Assembly: GCF_050510895.1 (NCBI RefSeq) | Contig: NZ_JBNINT010000001.1 | Span: 1,984,001 to 2,048,000 of the forward strand | From: Pannonibacter phragmitetus_B | GTDB taxonomy: Bacteria > Pseudomonadota > Alphaproteobacteria > Rhizobiales > Stappiaceae | Direction: 5' to 3' | Length of the DNA stretch: 64,000 bases | Shown: in pieces, positions 51,610-60,943 of the stretch | How the letters are laid out: every line of letters begins with the position of its first letter | Numbering within the stretch: the first letter of the stretch is position 1 | Program-made: the position numbers and the translations under genes | The notes under the pieces: model-generated | Databases searched by the model: none | What the model was told of the DNA's origin: nothing | Seen by the model: only the letters and a program-made list of their open reading frames with translations

Positions 51610-52100
51610 ACTCGATGAGCACCATCACATCCGCAGTGACACTGCAGGAGATCGCCGAATTCGTCTGGACCGAGGCCGAGCTGCTGGACCGCAAGGACTA
51701 TGATGCCTGGCTCGCCTTGTGGGCTGGCGATGGCCATTACATCATGCCGATCAATCCGGATGGCAATTACGAGGACGAGCTGAACCTGTGCTACGACGAC
51801 GCCAAGATGCGCAAGATGCGGATCGAGCGTTTCCAGGCTGGTTTCTCCATCTCCTCCGCGCCCCCGGCACAGACCATCCGCACCGTCTCGCGCTTCGTCA
51901 TCGAGGCGCAGGACGGGGAGACGGTGACGCTGCGCTGTGCACAGCATCTGATCGAGGACAAGTTCGGCCGCCAGCGCTTCTTTGGCGCGAACCTGCGCTA
52001 TGTGCTGCTGCGCACCGAAAACGGCCTGCGCATCCGCGACAAGGTGGCAACGCTGCTCAACTCTGACGGGGAGCTGACTGCGCTCAGCTATCTGTTCTGA
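51606..52100 (+). CDS. iacD: Rieske dioxygenase, small subunit
   Basis: 164 residues, NTF2-like beta subunit of ring-hydroxylating dioxygenases (FVWTEAELLDRKDYDAWLAL; YFVLLR-like strand RYVLLRTENGLRIRDKV). Structural partner of IacC. Start 51606 overlaps the iacC stop and its stop overlaps the iacE start (TGATG), indicating translational coupling. Confidence 0.91.
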   Translation: MNSMSTITSAVTLQEIAEFVWTEAELLDRKDYDAWLALWAGDGHYIMPINPDGNYEDELNLCYDDAKMRKMRIERFQAGFSISSAPPAQTIRTVSRFVIEAQDGETVTLRCAQHLIEDKFGRQRFFGANLRYVLLRTENGLRIRDKVATLLNSDGELTALSYLF

Positions 52101-52860
52101 TGGCAGCGCCGCTCCCTGAAAAGATCCAGACAGCCGTCGTGACGGGCGGGGCCACCGGTTTCGGTGCCCTTGCCGTCCGGGCCCTGCACAAGGCTGGTTT
52201 CCGCGTCGTCATCACCGACGTGGATCCCGGCCCTGCCGAAGCGCTGGCGCAGGAGCTTGACCTTGCCGGGGAGACGGCGGTCATCGGCACGCTGGACGTG
52301 ACGAAGCCGGCCGACTTCCAGACCATCCTCGACCGCAGTGTCGAGCGCTGGGGCTCAGTCGAGGTGCTGGTCAACAATGCTGCCCGCACCGCCGTTCAGC
52401 CCGTTCTGGAGATCGATCCAGCCGACTTCAACGCCATCATGGCGGTGAATGCGGGCGGCACCTTCACCGGCTGCCAGATCTTCGGCCGCCATTTCCGCGA
52501 CCGCGGCTATGGCCGGATCATCAACATGGCTTCGCTCGCGGGCCAGAACGGCGGCACCGCCACCGGCGCGCATTATGCTGCCTCCAAGGGCGCGATCCTG
52601 ACGCTGACGAAGATCTTCGCACGTGATCTCGCCCCTTCGGCGTCACCTGCAATGCCATCGCGCCGGGCCCCATGGACACGCCGATGGTGCGCTCGGTGAT
52701 CACCCCGGAGAAGATGGCCGGTGCGCTGGCCAATATCCCGGTTGGGAAACTGGGAGATCCGGATTTCGTGGCCGGGCTCGTGGCACTTCTGGCCGGCCCT
52801 GATGCAGCATTCGTCACCGGCGCCTGCTGGGACGTCAACGGCGGGATCTATATGCGATGA
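52100..52860 (+). CDS. iacE: Short-chain dehydrogenase of the indole-acetate pathway (frameshift at 52632-52635)
   Basis: 253 residues after restoring one C (four seen, five needed for DLAPFGVTCNAIAPGPM). SDR motifs: TGGATGFGALAVRAL, NNAAR, catalytic MASLAGQNGG...HYAASKGA. In characterised clusters IacE converts the first hydroxylated indole acetate toward dioxindole-3-acetate. As sequenced it ends early at 52699. Coupled to iacD and iacF by overlaps. Confidence 0.88.
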
Positions 52861-53833
52861 ACGCGATCAGTCCGAACCAGACGCTTGAACTGACCGTCAC
52901 CGAACGGATCGAGGAGCCGGGCAACATCGTCCGCCTGCGGCTGGCAAGCCCGGCCGGGGAGCCCCTGCCCCCGTTCACGGCTGGAGCCCATCTCGACATC
53001 CACCTTCAGGACGGCACCCTCGACCTGTGGCGGCAGTACTCGCTCTGCTCGGACCCTGCCACGAATACGGCCTACGAGATTGGCGTGCTGAAGGACCCGA
53101 AAAGCCGTGGCGGCTCGGAAGCGGTCCACCGGCTGGCGGCACCCGGCGCACGCTTCAGGATCGAGGGACCGCGCAACCACTTTCCGCTGGAGGAAAGCGC
53201 CACCTGCACGGTGCTGTTCGGTGGCGGCATCGGCATCACACCGATGCTGGCCATGGCCCAGCGCCTGCATGCCATCGGCCGGGATTTCACCCTGCACTAT
53301 TGCACCCGTTCGGCCGGCATCACGGCGTTCCGCAGCATGATTGCGGCAAGCCCCTGGGCGGACCGGGTTGTCTTCCATCATGATGACGAAGACGAGGCCC
53401 AGCGCCTGCATTTGCCGCGTGATCTGCCGCAGCCGGATGCTGGCACGCACCTTTATGTCTGCGGCCCGCAGGGCTTCATGGACTGGGTGATTTCCAGTGC
53501 CGAGGCGATGGGCCATGCCCCTTCACACGTGCACCGCGAGTATTTCTCCGCAGATGTGGACACCACAGGCGAGAGTTTCGAGGTGGAAGCGCGCCTGTCC
53601 GGCGTCACCGTGACGGTTGGCCCCGAGGACACAATTGCCAAGGCGCTTGCCCGCGCGGGTGTGAAGATCGAGGTGAAGTGCGAGGAAGGTGTCTGCGGCA
53701 CCTGTGTGACGGATGTGCTGGAGGGCACACCCGATCACCGCGACCAGTTCCTGACCGACGGCGAGAAGGAAGAGGGCTCGATGATCTGCGCTTGCTGCTC
53801 ACGCGCCTCCCCCGCCTCGTACTCGACATCTGA
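52857..53833 (+). CDS. iacF: Phthalate-dioxygenase-reductase-type electron transfer protein (frameshift at 53809-53813)
   Basis: 325 residues after restoring one C: CCSRASPRLVLDI then stop at 53833. Order: flavin domain (RQYSLCSD), NAD domain (FGGGIGITPML), C-terminal [2Fe-2S] ferredoxin (CEEGVCGTC...CACC). Feeds electrons from NAD(P)H to IacCD. As sequenced it would overrun 190 bp into iacG. Confidence 0.9.
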
Positions 53834-53844
53834 GGAGGAAAGTC

Positions 53845-54351
53845 ATGACCGAGACCCCAATTTCCCCGGAAATCTCGGCCTTCCGCGAAGGCATGAGCCG
53901 CCTGGGAGCCGCCGTCAATCTGGTGACGACCGATGGCCCGGCCGGGCGCCACGGCATGATCGTCTCGGCCGTCTGTTCGGTGACGGACAGCCCGCCCATG
54001 CTGCTGGCCTGCATCAACCAGAACGCCTATGCCCATGACGCCTTTCTGGCCAATGGCACGCTCTGCGTAAATGTGCTGCGGCCCGGGCACCGGGATCTGT
54101 CACGGGCCTTCACCAAATGGACGGGCGAAGACCGTTTCTCGCAGGCAGGCTGGGACACACTGGAGACGGGCGCCCCCGTTCTTCAGGGTGCAGCCGTGGC
54201 TTTCGATTGCCGCATCATCGACCGTCAGCAGAAGGGCACCCATTCCGTCCTCTTCTGTGAGGTGGCCGCAACCCGGCTGTGGTCAGGCACGCCGGAAGGG
54301 CTGATCTGGTTCAGCCGTGCCTTCCACCAGCTTGAAGCGGCAGCGAGGTAA
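53845..54351 (+). CDS. iacG: Flavin reductase
   Basis: 168 residues of the RutF/HpaC-type flavin reductase family (FREGMSRLGAAVNLVTTDGPAGRHGMIVSAVCSVTD is the FMN-binding core, here spanning about residues 10-45). Supplies reduced flavin to the IacA monooxygenase. GGAGGAAAG lies before its ATG, 11 bp after the corrected iacF stop. Last gene of the operon; convergent with iacR. Confidence 0.89.
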   Translation: MTETPISPEISAFREGMSRLGAAVNLVTTDGPAGRHGMIVSAVCSVTDSPPMLLACINQNAYAHDAFLANGTLCVNVLRPGHRDLSRAFTKWTGEDRFSQAGWDTLETGAPVLQGAAVAFDCRIIDRQQKGTHSVLFCEVAATRLWSGTPEGLIWFSRAFHQLEAAAR

Positions 54352-54375
54352 GCGATGGCAGAACAGGCGGCGCGC

Positions 54376-54876
54376 TCAGATCTCTCCCAGACGGTCGAAG
54401 ACCTTCTCCAGAAGGCCATTGAGCGCGGCCTGCTCGTCGCTGGAAATATTGATGAAGGAAGCCGCGAGGATCTTGTCCGCTTCGATGAGGGCGCGGCGGC
54501 GCATCTCGTCGCCCTTGGGTGTCAGAGTTACTTCGGTGACGCGGCCATCCGTCGGACGGACACGGGTGGTAACCAGACCATCGGCCAGCATGCGCTGCAC
54601 GATCTTCGTGGCGGTGTTGAGCTTGAGCACGCTGTAGTCGGCAATCTCGGAGACACTGAGGTATCCATCTTCGTGCAGCGACATCAGCACGCGCCATCGC
54701 GGCATGTCGAGATCGATGGGCTTCAGCCGCCGTTCCAGCACCTGCACGTAACGCCCGTTCACTCGGGAAATCCAATAAAATGGCCAGTTCCGCTTCATCC
54801 GCTTCACAGCCTGCTCGCCCTCATTGAGGGCGGCCTCGGCGGCCTGAGAGACGTGAGCGGTGTCGGATGCAGTCAT
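54376..54876 (-). CDS. iacR: MarR-family regulator
   Basis: 166 residues with the winged helix MPRWRVLMSLHEDGYLSVSEIA...TKIVQRMLADGLVTT. IacR proteins of known clusters are MarR-type repressors released by IAA. Here it converges on iacG and diverges from a TRAP operon by 106 bp. Start 54876 was preferred; the in-frame ATG at 54963 adds unconserved residues and reaches the TRAP promoter. Confidence 0.85.
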   Translation of the reverse strand: MTASDTAHVSQAAEAALNEGEQAVKRMKRNWPFYWISRVNGRYVQVLERRLKPIDLDMPRWRVLMSLHEDGYLSVSEIADYSVLKLNTATKIVQRMLADGLVTTRVRPTDGRVTEVTLTPKGDEMRRRALIEADKILAASFINISSDEQAALNGLLEKVFDRLGEI

Positions 54877-54982
54877 GGCCAGTCTTTCCAAGGTTTCGAG
54901 GGGCGCAAAGCCTCCGAACAGCGGCGGTCGTAGTGAGCCGATTGCCGGTTGCAGCCACAACAATATACCAGAGGGGAATTAG

Positions 54983-56010
54983 ATGAAAATGAACGTGATC
55001 ACAAATTTTGCACTTGCCGGCGCAACGGCACTTGGCCTGATGAGCGGCGCGGCCTCTGCACAGACCGTGCTGACGCTGAACAGCTGGCTGCCGCCCAGCC
55101 ACCCGCAGGTCACCCAGCTCATGCAGCCGATGGCAGAGGATATCGAGCGCGTCACCGAAGGACGCGTCAAGGTACAGATCCTGCCCGCTCCCCTGGCGCC
55201 TCCCCCGCAGCCTTCGATCTTGCCAAGAATGGCGTGGCCGATATCACCTACAGCGTCAACGGCTACACACCGGGCCGCTTCAAGACCGCCGTTCTGGGCG
55301 AGATGCCATTTCTGGGGGACAGCGCGGAAGCCGTCTCCATCGGCTACTGGCGCACCTATGAGAAGATGCTGAAGGACGCCAATGAATATGAAGGCGTCAA
55401 AGTTCTTGCTTTGTTCACGCATGGTCCGGGCGCCATCTTCATGAAGGGCGGTGAGCTCACTTCGCCGGAAGCCATTGCTGGCAAGAAGGTGCGCGTCGGC
55501 AGCACCCTGGCCCATGACCTTGCCACGGGCCTTGGCGCCGTGCCTGTCGAAGGCCCCTCCTCCAAGGCCTATGAACTGCTGTCGCAGGGCATTGCCGACG
55601 GCATTCTCTTCCCCTTCGAATCCGTCAACTTCTTCAACCTGATCCCGCTTCTGGATCAGGGCCTGGAGTTCCCTGGCGGCCTCTACAACACCACCATGTT
55701 CATCGTCATGAACCAGGCAAAGTTCGACAGTCTGGACCCGAAGGACCGTGAAGCCATCGAGACCGTCATCGGCGAGCCGCTGGTCCGCCGTGCCGGCAAG
55801 ATGTGGGATACGGTCGATGCAGCCGGCCGCAGCGCCATGGAAGGCAAGATCACCCTGCACAAGGCAACGGCGGAAGAGGTCGAGGCCCTCAAGGTGAAGT
55901 TCCAGCCGGTGATCGACAAGCGCATTGCGGAAGTCTCCACCAGCGGCGTCGATGGTGCTGCTGCCTATGAGATGCTGAAGGCCGAAATCGCGAAGGCTGC
56001 TTCTGAATGA
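54983..56010 (+). CDS. TRAP transporter substrate-binding protein beside the iac genes (frameshift at 55195-55196)
   Basis: DctP-type, 342 residues after restoring one G (LGASPAAFDLAKNGV). Signal peptide to SGAASA, mature start QTVLTLNSWLPPSHP. Divergent from iacR, so a role in importing an indole-acetate or related aromatic acid is likely but unproven. The ATGA overlap with the next gene confirms the true end. Confidence 0.88.
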
Positions 56011-56543
56011 GCACCTGCGTCCAGAAGACGCCCATCATCGGGGAAAGGCCTGCGCGCAGCGCGGGCCTGACCTGGTTCCGGATGGGCCTTGCAGTGATCT
56101 GTGCCGTCATGCTGACCGCCATGATGCTGCTCACCGTGGCCGATGTGGTCGGCCGCTACTTTCTCGCGTCCCCTGTTCAGGGCGCCACCGAACTGACCGA
56201 AATGCTGCTTGCAGCTGTGATCTTCATCGGCCTTCCAGCCGCAACGCTGGATGACGACCACGTGACCGTGGACATGCTGACCGCCCGTCTGCCCTGGGCG
56301 GTCGAGAAACTGCGCAGACCCGTTGTCGCGCTCGCCTCCGCTGCCATTCTGTGCGTCATCGGCTGGCGTCTTTGGGCTGCCGCAGCACAGGTCGGCTCCT
56401 ATGGCGGCACTACCATCAGCCTGCAGATCCCGCTCGCCCCGCTTGGCTATCTCGTTTCGATCTTCACCGGGCTTGCCGCCCTCATTCTTGTCGCGAAAGC
56501 CGTTGCCTGCGTTATTCCGGAGCAGGCCGGGAGGTCCGAATGA
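56007..56543 (+). CDS. TRAP transporter small permease
   Basis: DctQ-type, 178 residues, four membrane helices (LAVICAVMLTAMMLLTVADV; TELTEMLLAAVIFIGLPAAT; and two more). Coupled by overlaps to the binding protein and the large permease. Confidence 0.92.
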   Translation: MSTCVQKTPIIGERPARSAGLTWFRMGLAVICAVMLTAMMLLTVADVVGRYFLASPVQGATELTEMLLAAVIFIGLPAATLDDDHVTVDMLTARLPWAVEKLRRPVVALASAAILCVIGWRLWAAAAQVGSYGGTTISLQIPLAPLGYLVSIFTGLAALILVAKAVACVIPEQAGRSE

Positions 56544-57829
56544 ACCACTGGGAAATCGGTATCCTCATTCTCTTCGCTCTTCTGGCCGCCGGTATCCCGA
56601 TCAGCTTTGCGCTGGCCGCTGTCGGCACCGCCGGGACGGTCGCCATCATCGGTCTCAATCCGGCCCTTTCCCTCCTGGGGCAGACCTTCTTTGACAACAG
56701 CCGCAGCTACTCCCTCTCGATCCTTCCGCTCTTCCTGATGATGGGCAACTTCGTCGTTCAGTCGGGCATCGCGCAGGATCTCTACAACGCTGCCTATGCC
56801 TGGCTGCGGCACCGGCGCGGCGGACTGGCTGTGGCGACTGTCTTTGCCTGCGGCGGCTTTTCATCCGTCTGCGGCTCGTCCCTTGCCACTGCATCGACCA
56901 TGGCAAAGATCGCCCTGCCCTCCATGCGCAAGTATGGCTATCCGGACGGGCTCTCCACCGCCTCCATTGCAGCGGGCGGCACTCTGGGCATTCTCATTCC
57001 GCCGTCGGTGATCCTCGTTTTCTACGGGATCATGACCCAGCAGGACATCGGCAAGCTGTTCCTGGCCGGCATCGTGCCGGGCATTATCGGCATCCTCGGC
57101 TATGCCCTTGCGGTGGTCATTTCTGTCCGTCTTGGCAAGCTGGATCTGCCGGTGGAACCGAAACTGCCGCTGATGGACCGCATCAGATCACTGAAAGGCA
57201 TCAGCGGTGCCATGCTGCTGTTCGTCTTCGTCATGGGCGGCATCTATCTGGGCGTCTTCACTCCGACAGAAAGTGCCGGTATGGGCGCGGCTGGCGCCTT
57301 CCTGCTCGTCATCATCCAGCGGCGGCTCAACCTGCGCCAGACGGTCCTGACGCTTTACGAAACGGCCAAGACCACAGCCGTGATGTTCTTCATCCTGTTT
57401 GGGGCCCTGACCTTCACAAACTATGTGAACCTTTCCGGCATGACGCAGGATATTCAGGCGATGCTCAACTCGGTGGGCAACCATCCGGTTCTGATCATCC
57501 TGATGATCACCGCCATCTACCTTCTGCTCGGCTGCGTGCTGGAGGGCCTGTCCATGATTACGCTCACCATTCCGGTGTTCTACCCGATTGTCGCGGCCGC
57601 CGGCTTCGACCTCATCTGGTTTGGCATCTATGTGGTGATCGTGACCGAGGTCAGCTACATCACTCCGCCTGTCGGCCTCAACGCCTTCGTGCTGCGGTCG
57701 GTGGTGCGTGACGTCAGCCTTGGCACCATCTTCCGGGGTCTTGGCGTCTTCGTCGCGGTGGATGTGGGCCGCATTGCCCTGATCCTCGCCTTCCCCGCCA
57801 TCGTCCTGTTCGTGCCGCGCATGATGTGA
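56540..57829 (+). CDS. TRAP transporter large permease
   Basis: DctM-type, 429 residues, about 12 membrane helices; motifs SSVCGSSLATASTMAKIALP and GTLGILIPPSVILVFYG. Start 56540 (MNHWEIGIL) overlaps the small-permease stop. A strong terminator ends the operon. Confidence 0.94.
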   Translation: MNHWEIGILILFALLAAGIPISFALAAVGTAGTVAIIGLNPALSLLGQTFFDNSRSYSLSILPLFLMMGNFVVQSGIAQDLYNAAYAWLRHRRGGLAVATVFACGGFSSVCGSSLATASTMAKIALPSMRKYGYPDGLSTASIAAGGTLGILIPPSVILVFYGIMTQQDIGKLFLAGIVPGIIGILGYALAVVISVRLGKLDLPVEPKLPLMDRIRSLKGISGAMLLFVFVMGGIYLGVFTPTESAGMGAAGAFLLVIIQRRLNLRQTVLTLYETAKTTAVMFFILFGALTFTNYVNLSGMTQDIQAMLNSVGNHPVLIILMITAIYLLLGCVLEGLSMITLTIPVFYPIVAAAGFDLIWFGIYVVIVTEVSYITPPVGLNAFVLRSVVRDVSLGTIFRGLGVFVAVDVGRIALILAFPAIVLFVPRMM

Positions 57830-57847
57830 CAGGCCGGACGCGTGAAG

Positions 57848-57881
57848 AAAAGCCCCGCCGGATTGCTCCGGCGGGGCTTTT
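57848..57881. terminator. Strong bidirectional terminator
   Basis: A 14-bp AAAAGCCCCGCCGG/CCGGCGGGGCTTTT stem with loop ATTGCT lies between the convergent TRAP permease and aminotransferase. Confidence 0.95.
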
Positions 57882-57893
57882 TCATGCGCGGGA

Positions 57894-59264
57894 TCAGAGT
57901 TCCTTCTCGACCTTGGCAAAGGCCTTGCCGAGTGCGGCAACGAGGATCGAGATTTCCTCCTCGCCGATGACGAGCGGGGGCGAGAGGATGATGGTGGAGC
58001 CAGCCGGGCGGACAATCGCGCCTTCCTGACGCGCGTAGAAGGCCACCTTCTCGGCAATGCCGTTTGACGGATCCAGCGGCGCGCGGGTCTTCTTGTCACC
58101 GACGAGATCGATGCCGACCATCAGGCCCTTGCCACGCACTTCACCGATGATCGAGGAAACCCCTTCCAGCGGCTTCAGGCCTTCAAGCAGCACCTTGCCC
58201 ATACGGGTGGCATTGCCGGGCAGGTCTTCCCGTTCCACGATGTCGAGCGCCGCCAGAGCTGCGGCACAGGCGAGCGGGTGGCCGGTGGAGGTGTAGCCGT
58301 GCATCAGGAAGCCGGCCGGCGTCACGTCCTTGTACCAGGCCGAAGCCACGCGGCGGTTCAGCACGGTTGCGCCCAGAGGCACATAACCGGCGGATATGCC
58401 CTTCGCGAGGCACATGATGTCCGGCTTCACGCCCCAGCCGCGCGTGCCGAACATGGAGCCCGACCGGCCAAAGCCTGTGACGACCTCGTCAGCGATCAGC
58501 AGCACGCCGTAGCGGTCGCAGATCTCGCGCACCTTCGGCCAGAAAGAGGCCGGCGGCACGATCACGCCGCCCGCACCCTGAACGGGCTCGGCAATGAAGG
58601 CGGCAACTGTCTGCGGTCCCTGATGGTAGATCTCGCGCTCCAGCAGGCGGGCGATGATTTCGGAAAGCTCTTCCGGGTCTTCCGTATAGGGATTGCGGTA
58701 GGTCCAGGGCGTGTCGATCTGCGTGCAGCCCGGCAGCAGCGGCTCGTAGGCACCTCTGTAATAGGGCGAACCGTTGACGGAGACGCCGCCGAAATGCACC
58801 CCGTGATAGCCATTCTTCATGGAGATGAACTTGTAGCGGCCCGGCTCCCCGGCGAGCTGCCAGTACTGGCGCGCGAGCTTCAGCGCGGTCTCCACCGCAT
58901 CCGAGCCGTTGGCGCTGAAGAACACCTTGTCCATTTCTTCTTCGGCTGCCATGTCGCAGACCTTGGCCGAGAGTTCGATGGAGGGAGGTGTGGTGGTGCC
59001 GGCAAAGGACGAATAATAGGAAATGCGGTCCATCTGCGCGATGATAGCTTCCTTCACCTCACGGCGGTTGTGGCCAACGTTGACGTTCCACAGGCCGCCG
59101 AAACCGTCCACGTAGCGCTTGCCATCAATGTCGGTGACATAGCAGCCTTCGCCCGAGACGATGATTTGCGGCGGATTGGCCTGAGAGATCAGCGGATGGA
59201 TCATCGGGTGGAACTGGTGCCGCGTGTTGTTCTCGCGGATAAAGTTGGATGTTTTGTCGAGCAT
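57894..59264 (-). CDS. Class III (omega) aminotransferase
   Basis: 456 residues, PLP fold type I. PLP-lysine in CLAKGISAGYVPLG, Asp in LLIADEVVTGFGRSG, aromatic clamp HGYTSTGHPLACAAA. Members transfer amino groups from putrescine, beta-alanine, GABA, taurine or aromatic amines to pyruvate or similar acceptors; the substrate cannot be read from sequence. Downstream of an amino-acid/amine permease on the same strand (97 bp), so the pair probably imports and deaminates one compound. Confidence 0.88.
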   Translation of the reverse strand: MLDKTSNFIRENNTRHQFHPMIHPLISQANPPQIIVSGEGCYVTDIDGKRYVDGFGGLWNVNVGHNRREVKEAIIAQMDRISYYSSFAGTTTPPSIELSAKVCDMAAEEEMDKVFFSANGSDAVETALKLARQYWQLAGEPGRYKFISMKNGYHGVHFGGVSVNGSPYYRGAYEPLLPGCTQIDTPWTYRNPYTEDPEELSEIIARLLEREIYHQGPQTVAAFIAEPVQGAGGVIVPPASFWPKVREICDRYGVLLIADEVVTGFGRSGSMFGTRGWGVKPDIMCLAKGISAGYVPLGATVLNRRVASAWYKDVTPAGFLMHGYTSTGHPLACAAALAALDIVEREDLPGNATRMGKVLLEGLKPLEGVSSIIGEVRGKGLMVGIDLVGDKKTRAPLDPSNGIAEKVAFYARQEGAIVRPAGSTIILSPPLVIGEEEISILVAALGKAFAKVEKEL

Positions 59265-59361
59265 CTTCTGCTCCTCCTTTGGATGGATTCCGTATTCTTG
59301 TTTGTTCGGATTCAGTGGCCGGGCGGACGGGCTCGATGGCAGACCGCCCGGCAGGACGGGA

Positions 59362-60810
59362 TCACTCGAAGACTGCGCCGAGGTTCTTGTAGATATCCGG
59401 CTGACGGGTCTTCATGCGCCAGGCGAACAGGAACCCGGCAAGACCACAAAGGGCGATGAGGACCGGGAAGGACTGAACCAGTGCACTGTCACTGCCCGAC
59501 AAAAGCTCCAGATTGCTGCTGACCAGCAGGATGGCGCCACCAAGCCCCACCACAGACAAGGCCGGCAAAATGAGCGTGACAAGGATGCTGTGCTCATGGC
59601 CGTGCTGGCGGCGGAAGTAGGCGATGATGGCCAGCGACACGAGGAACTGCACCATCAGGATGCCCAGCACAGCAAGGGCCGACATCCAGGAGAACACCAC
59701 CGCATAGGCATCCGCGCCGCCGATGATGAAGGCGATGAGAATGCTTGCGGCAATCGCCGACTGAAGCCAGCCAGCGGCTGCCGGCGAGCCATGCGCGGCA
59801 CTGACCTTGCCGAAGATCTTCGCAATCAGCCCCTCACGGCCGAGGGCGAAGAAGTAGCGGTTCAGCGTGTTGTGGAAGGACAGGACGCAGGCAAACAGCG
59901 ACACGATAAGCAGGATCTCCATGGCCGTGACCGACCAAGGCCCCAGCACATCGGCAGCGGCATTGAAATAAAGCGTCTCAAGACCGGCCTCTGCCGTCTG
60001 CTGGATCATGGACGAGCCGTAGTGCTGTGCGATGGCCCAGGTGGAGAAGGCATAGAAGCCGGTGATCAGCAGCACCGCAGCATAGGTTGCACGCGGAATG
60101 GTGCGGTCCGGATCACGGGCCTCCTCGCCGAAAATGGCAGTCGATTCAAATCCAATGAAAGAACCGATCACGAAGACCAGTGCCACACCCAGCCCCGGAG
60201 AGAACACGACGGCCGGCGCGAAATTCTCAAGGCTGAGTCCTTCCGGGCCACCGCCGCGCAACAGGATGCCCACATCCAGCATCAGGAGGATGGCGATTTC
60301 CAGCACCATGGCGACGCCAAGGATCTTGCCGGAGAAGGAAATGTTGCGCTGACCGCAGAGATGGACCACCGCAAGGGCCGCCAGCGACCATGCCCACCAG
60401 GGCGCTTCCAGCCCGAGCCCCGCCATGGCGCCTGCCGTAAAGACGCCGAAGAGCGCGTAGACGGCGATCTGCACCGAACTGTAGGTCACCAGCGCCATGA
60501 CGGCTCCAGCGACACCCATCGGCTTGCCAAGTCCTTGTGAGATATAGGTATAGAAGGCGCCTGCGCCGCCGACATGGCGGCTCATGGCCGTGAAACCGGC
60601 CGAGAAGATGATGTAAAGAAGGCCCGCCAGCACGAAGGCGCCGGGAACTCCGGCCCCGTTTCCGAAGGCGAAAGCCACCGGTGAAGCCCCTGCCACGGCC
60701 GTCAAAGGCGCAGCCGCCGCAACCACAAAGAAGACAATATGCGCCAACCCGACCGAGTTGCGGGCAAGCCGCACCTCTCCGCCGGCGCGAGTATTCGCGT
60801 CGATCGTCAT
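59362..60810 (-). CDS. APC-family amino acid/amine permease
   Basis: 482 residues, 12 predicted membrane helices. The APC core AGASPVAFAFGNGAGVPGAF and IGFESTAIFGEEARDP is typical of amino acid/polyamine permeases. Start 60810 (MTIDANTRAGGEV) was chosen over 60879. Operon with the aminotransferase; divergent from the AraC regulator across 133 bp. Confidence 0.88.
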   Translation of the reverse strand: MTIDANTRAGGEVRLARNSVGLAHIVFFVVAAAAPLTAVAGASPVAFAFGNGAGVPGAFVLAGLLYIIFSAGFTAMSRHVGGAGAFYTYISQGLGKPMGVAGAVMALVTYSSVQIAVYALFGVFTAGAMAGLGLEAPWWAWSLAALAVVHLCGQRNISFSGKILGVAMVLEIAILLMLDVGILLRGGGPEGLSLENFAPAVVFSPGLGVALVFVIGSFIGFESTAIFGEEARDPDRTIPRATYAAVLLITGFYAFSTWAIAQHYGSSMIQQTAEAGLETLYFNAAADVLGPWSVTAMEILLIVSLFACVLSFHNTLNRYFFALGREGLIAKIFGKVSAAHGSPAAAGWLQSAIAASILIAFIIGGADAYAVVFSWMSALAVLGILMVQFLVSLAIIAYFRRQHGHEHSILVTLILPALSVVGLGGAILLVSSNLELLSGSDSALVQSFPVLIALCGLAGFLFAWRMKTRQPDIYKNLGAVFE

Positions 60811-60943
60811 GTTTTTTACCCCTGGAAGTTCATTTTTATTCTTCAAGTATGACTGCACGCCGGGCCAGTCCCATTGCACTATGCGTCAAACTTCCGATAA
60901 TATGCGCCACATTCCCGTAAATCTGCGTAAGGGAAATTCCTGC

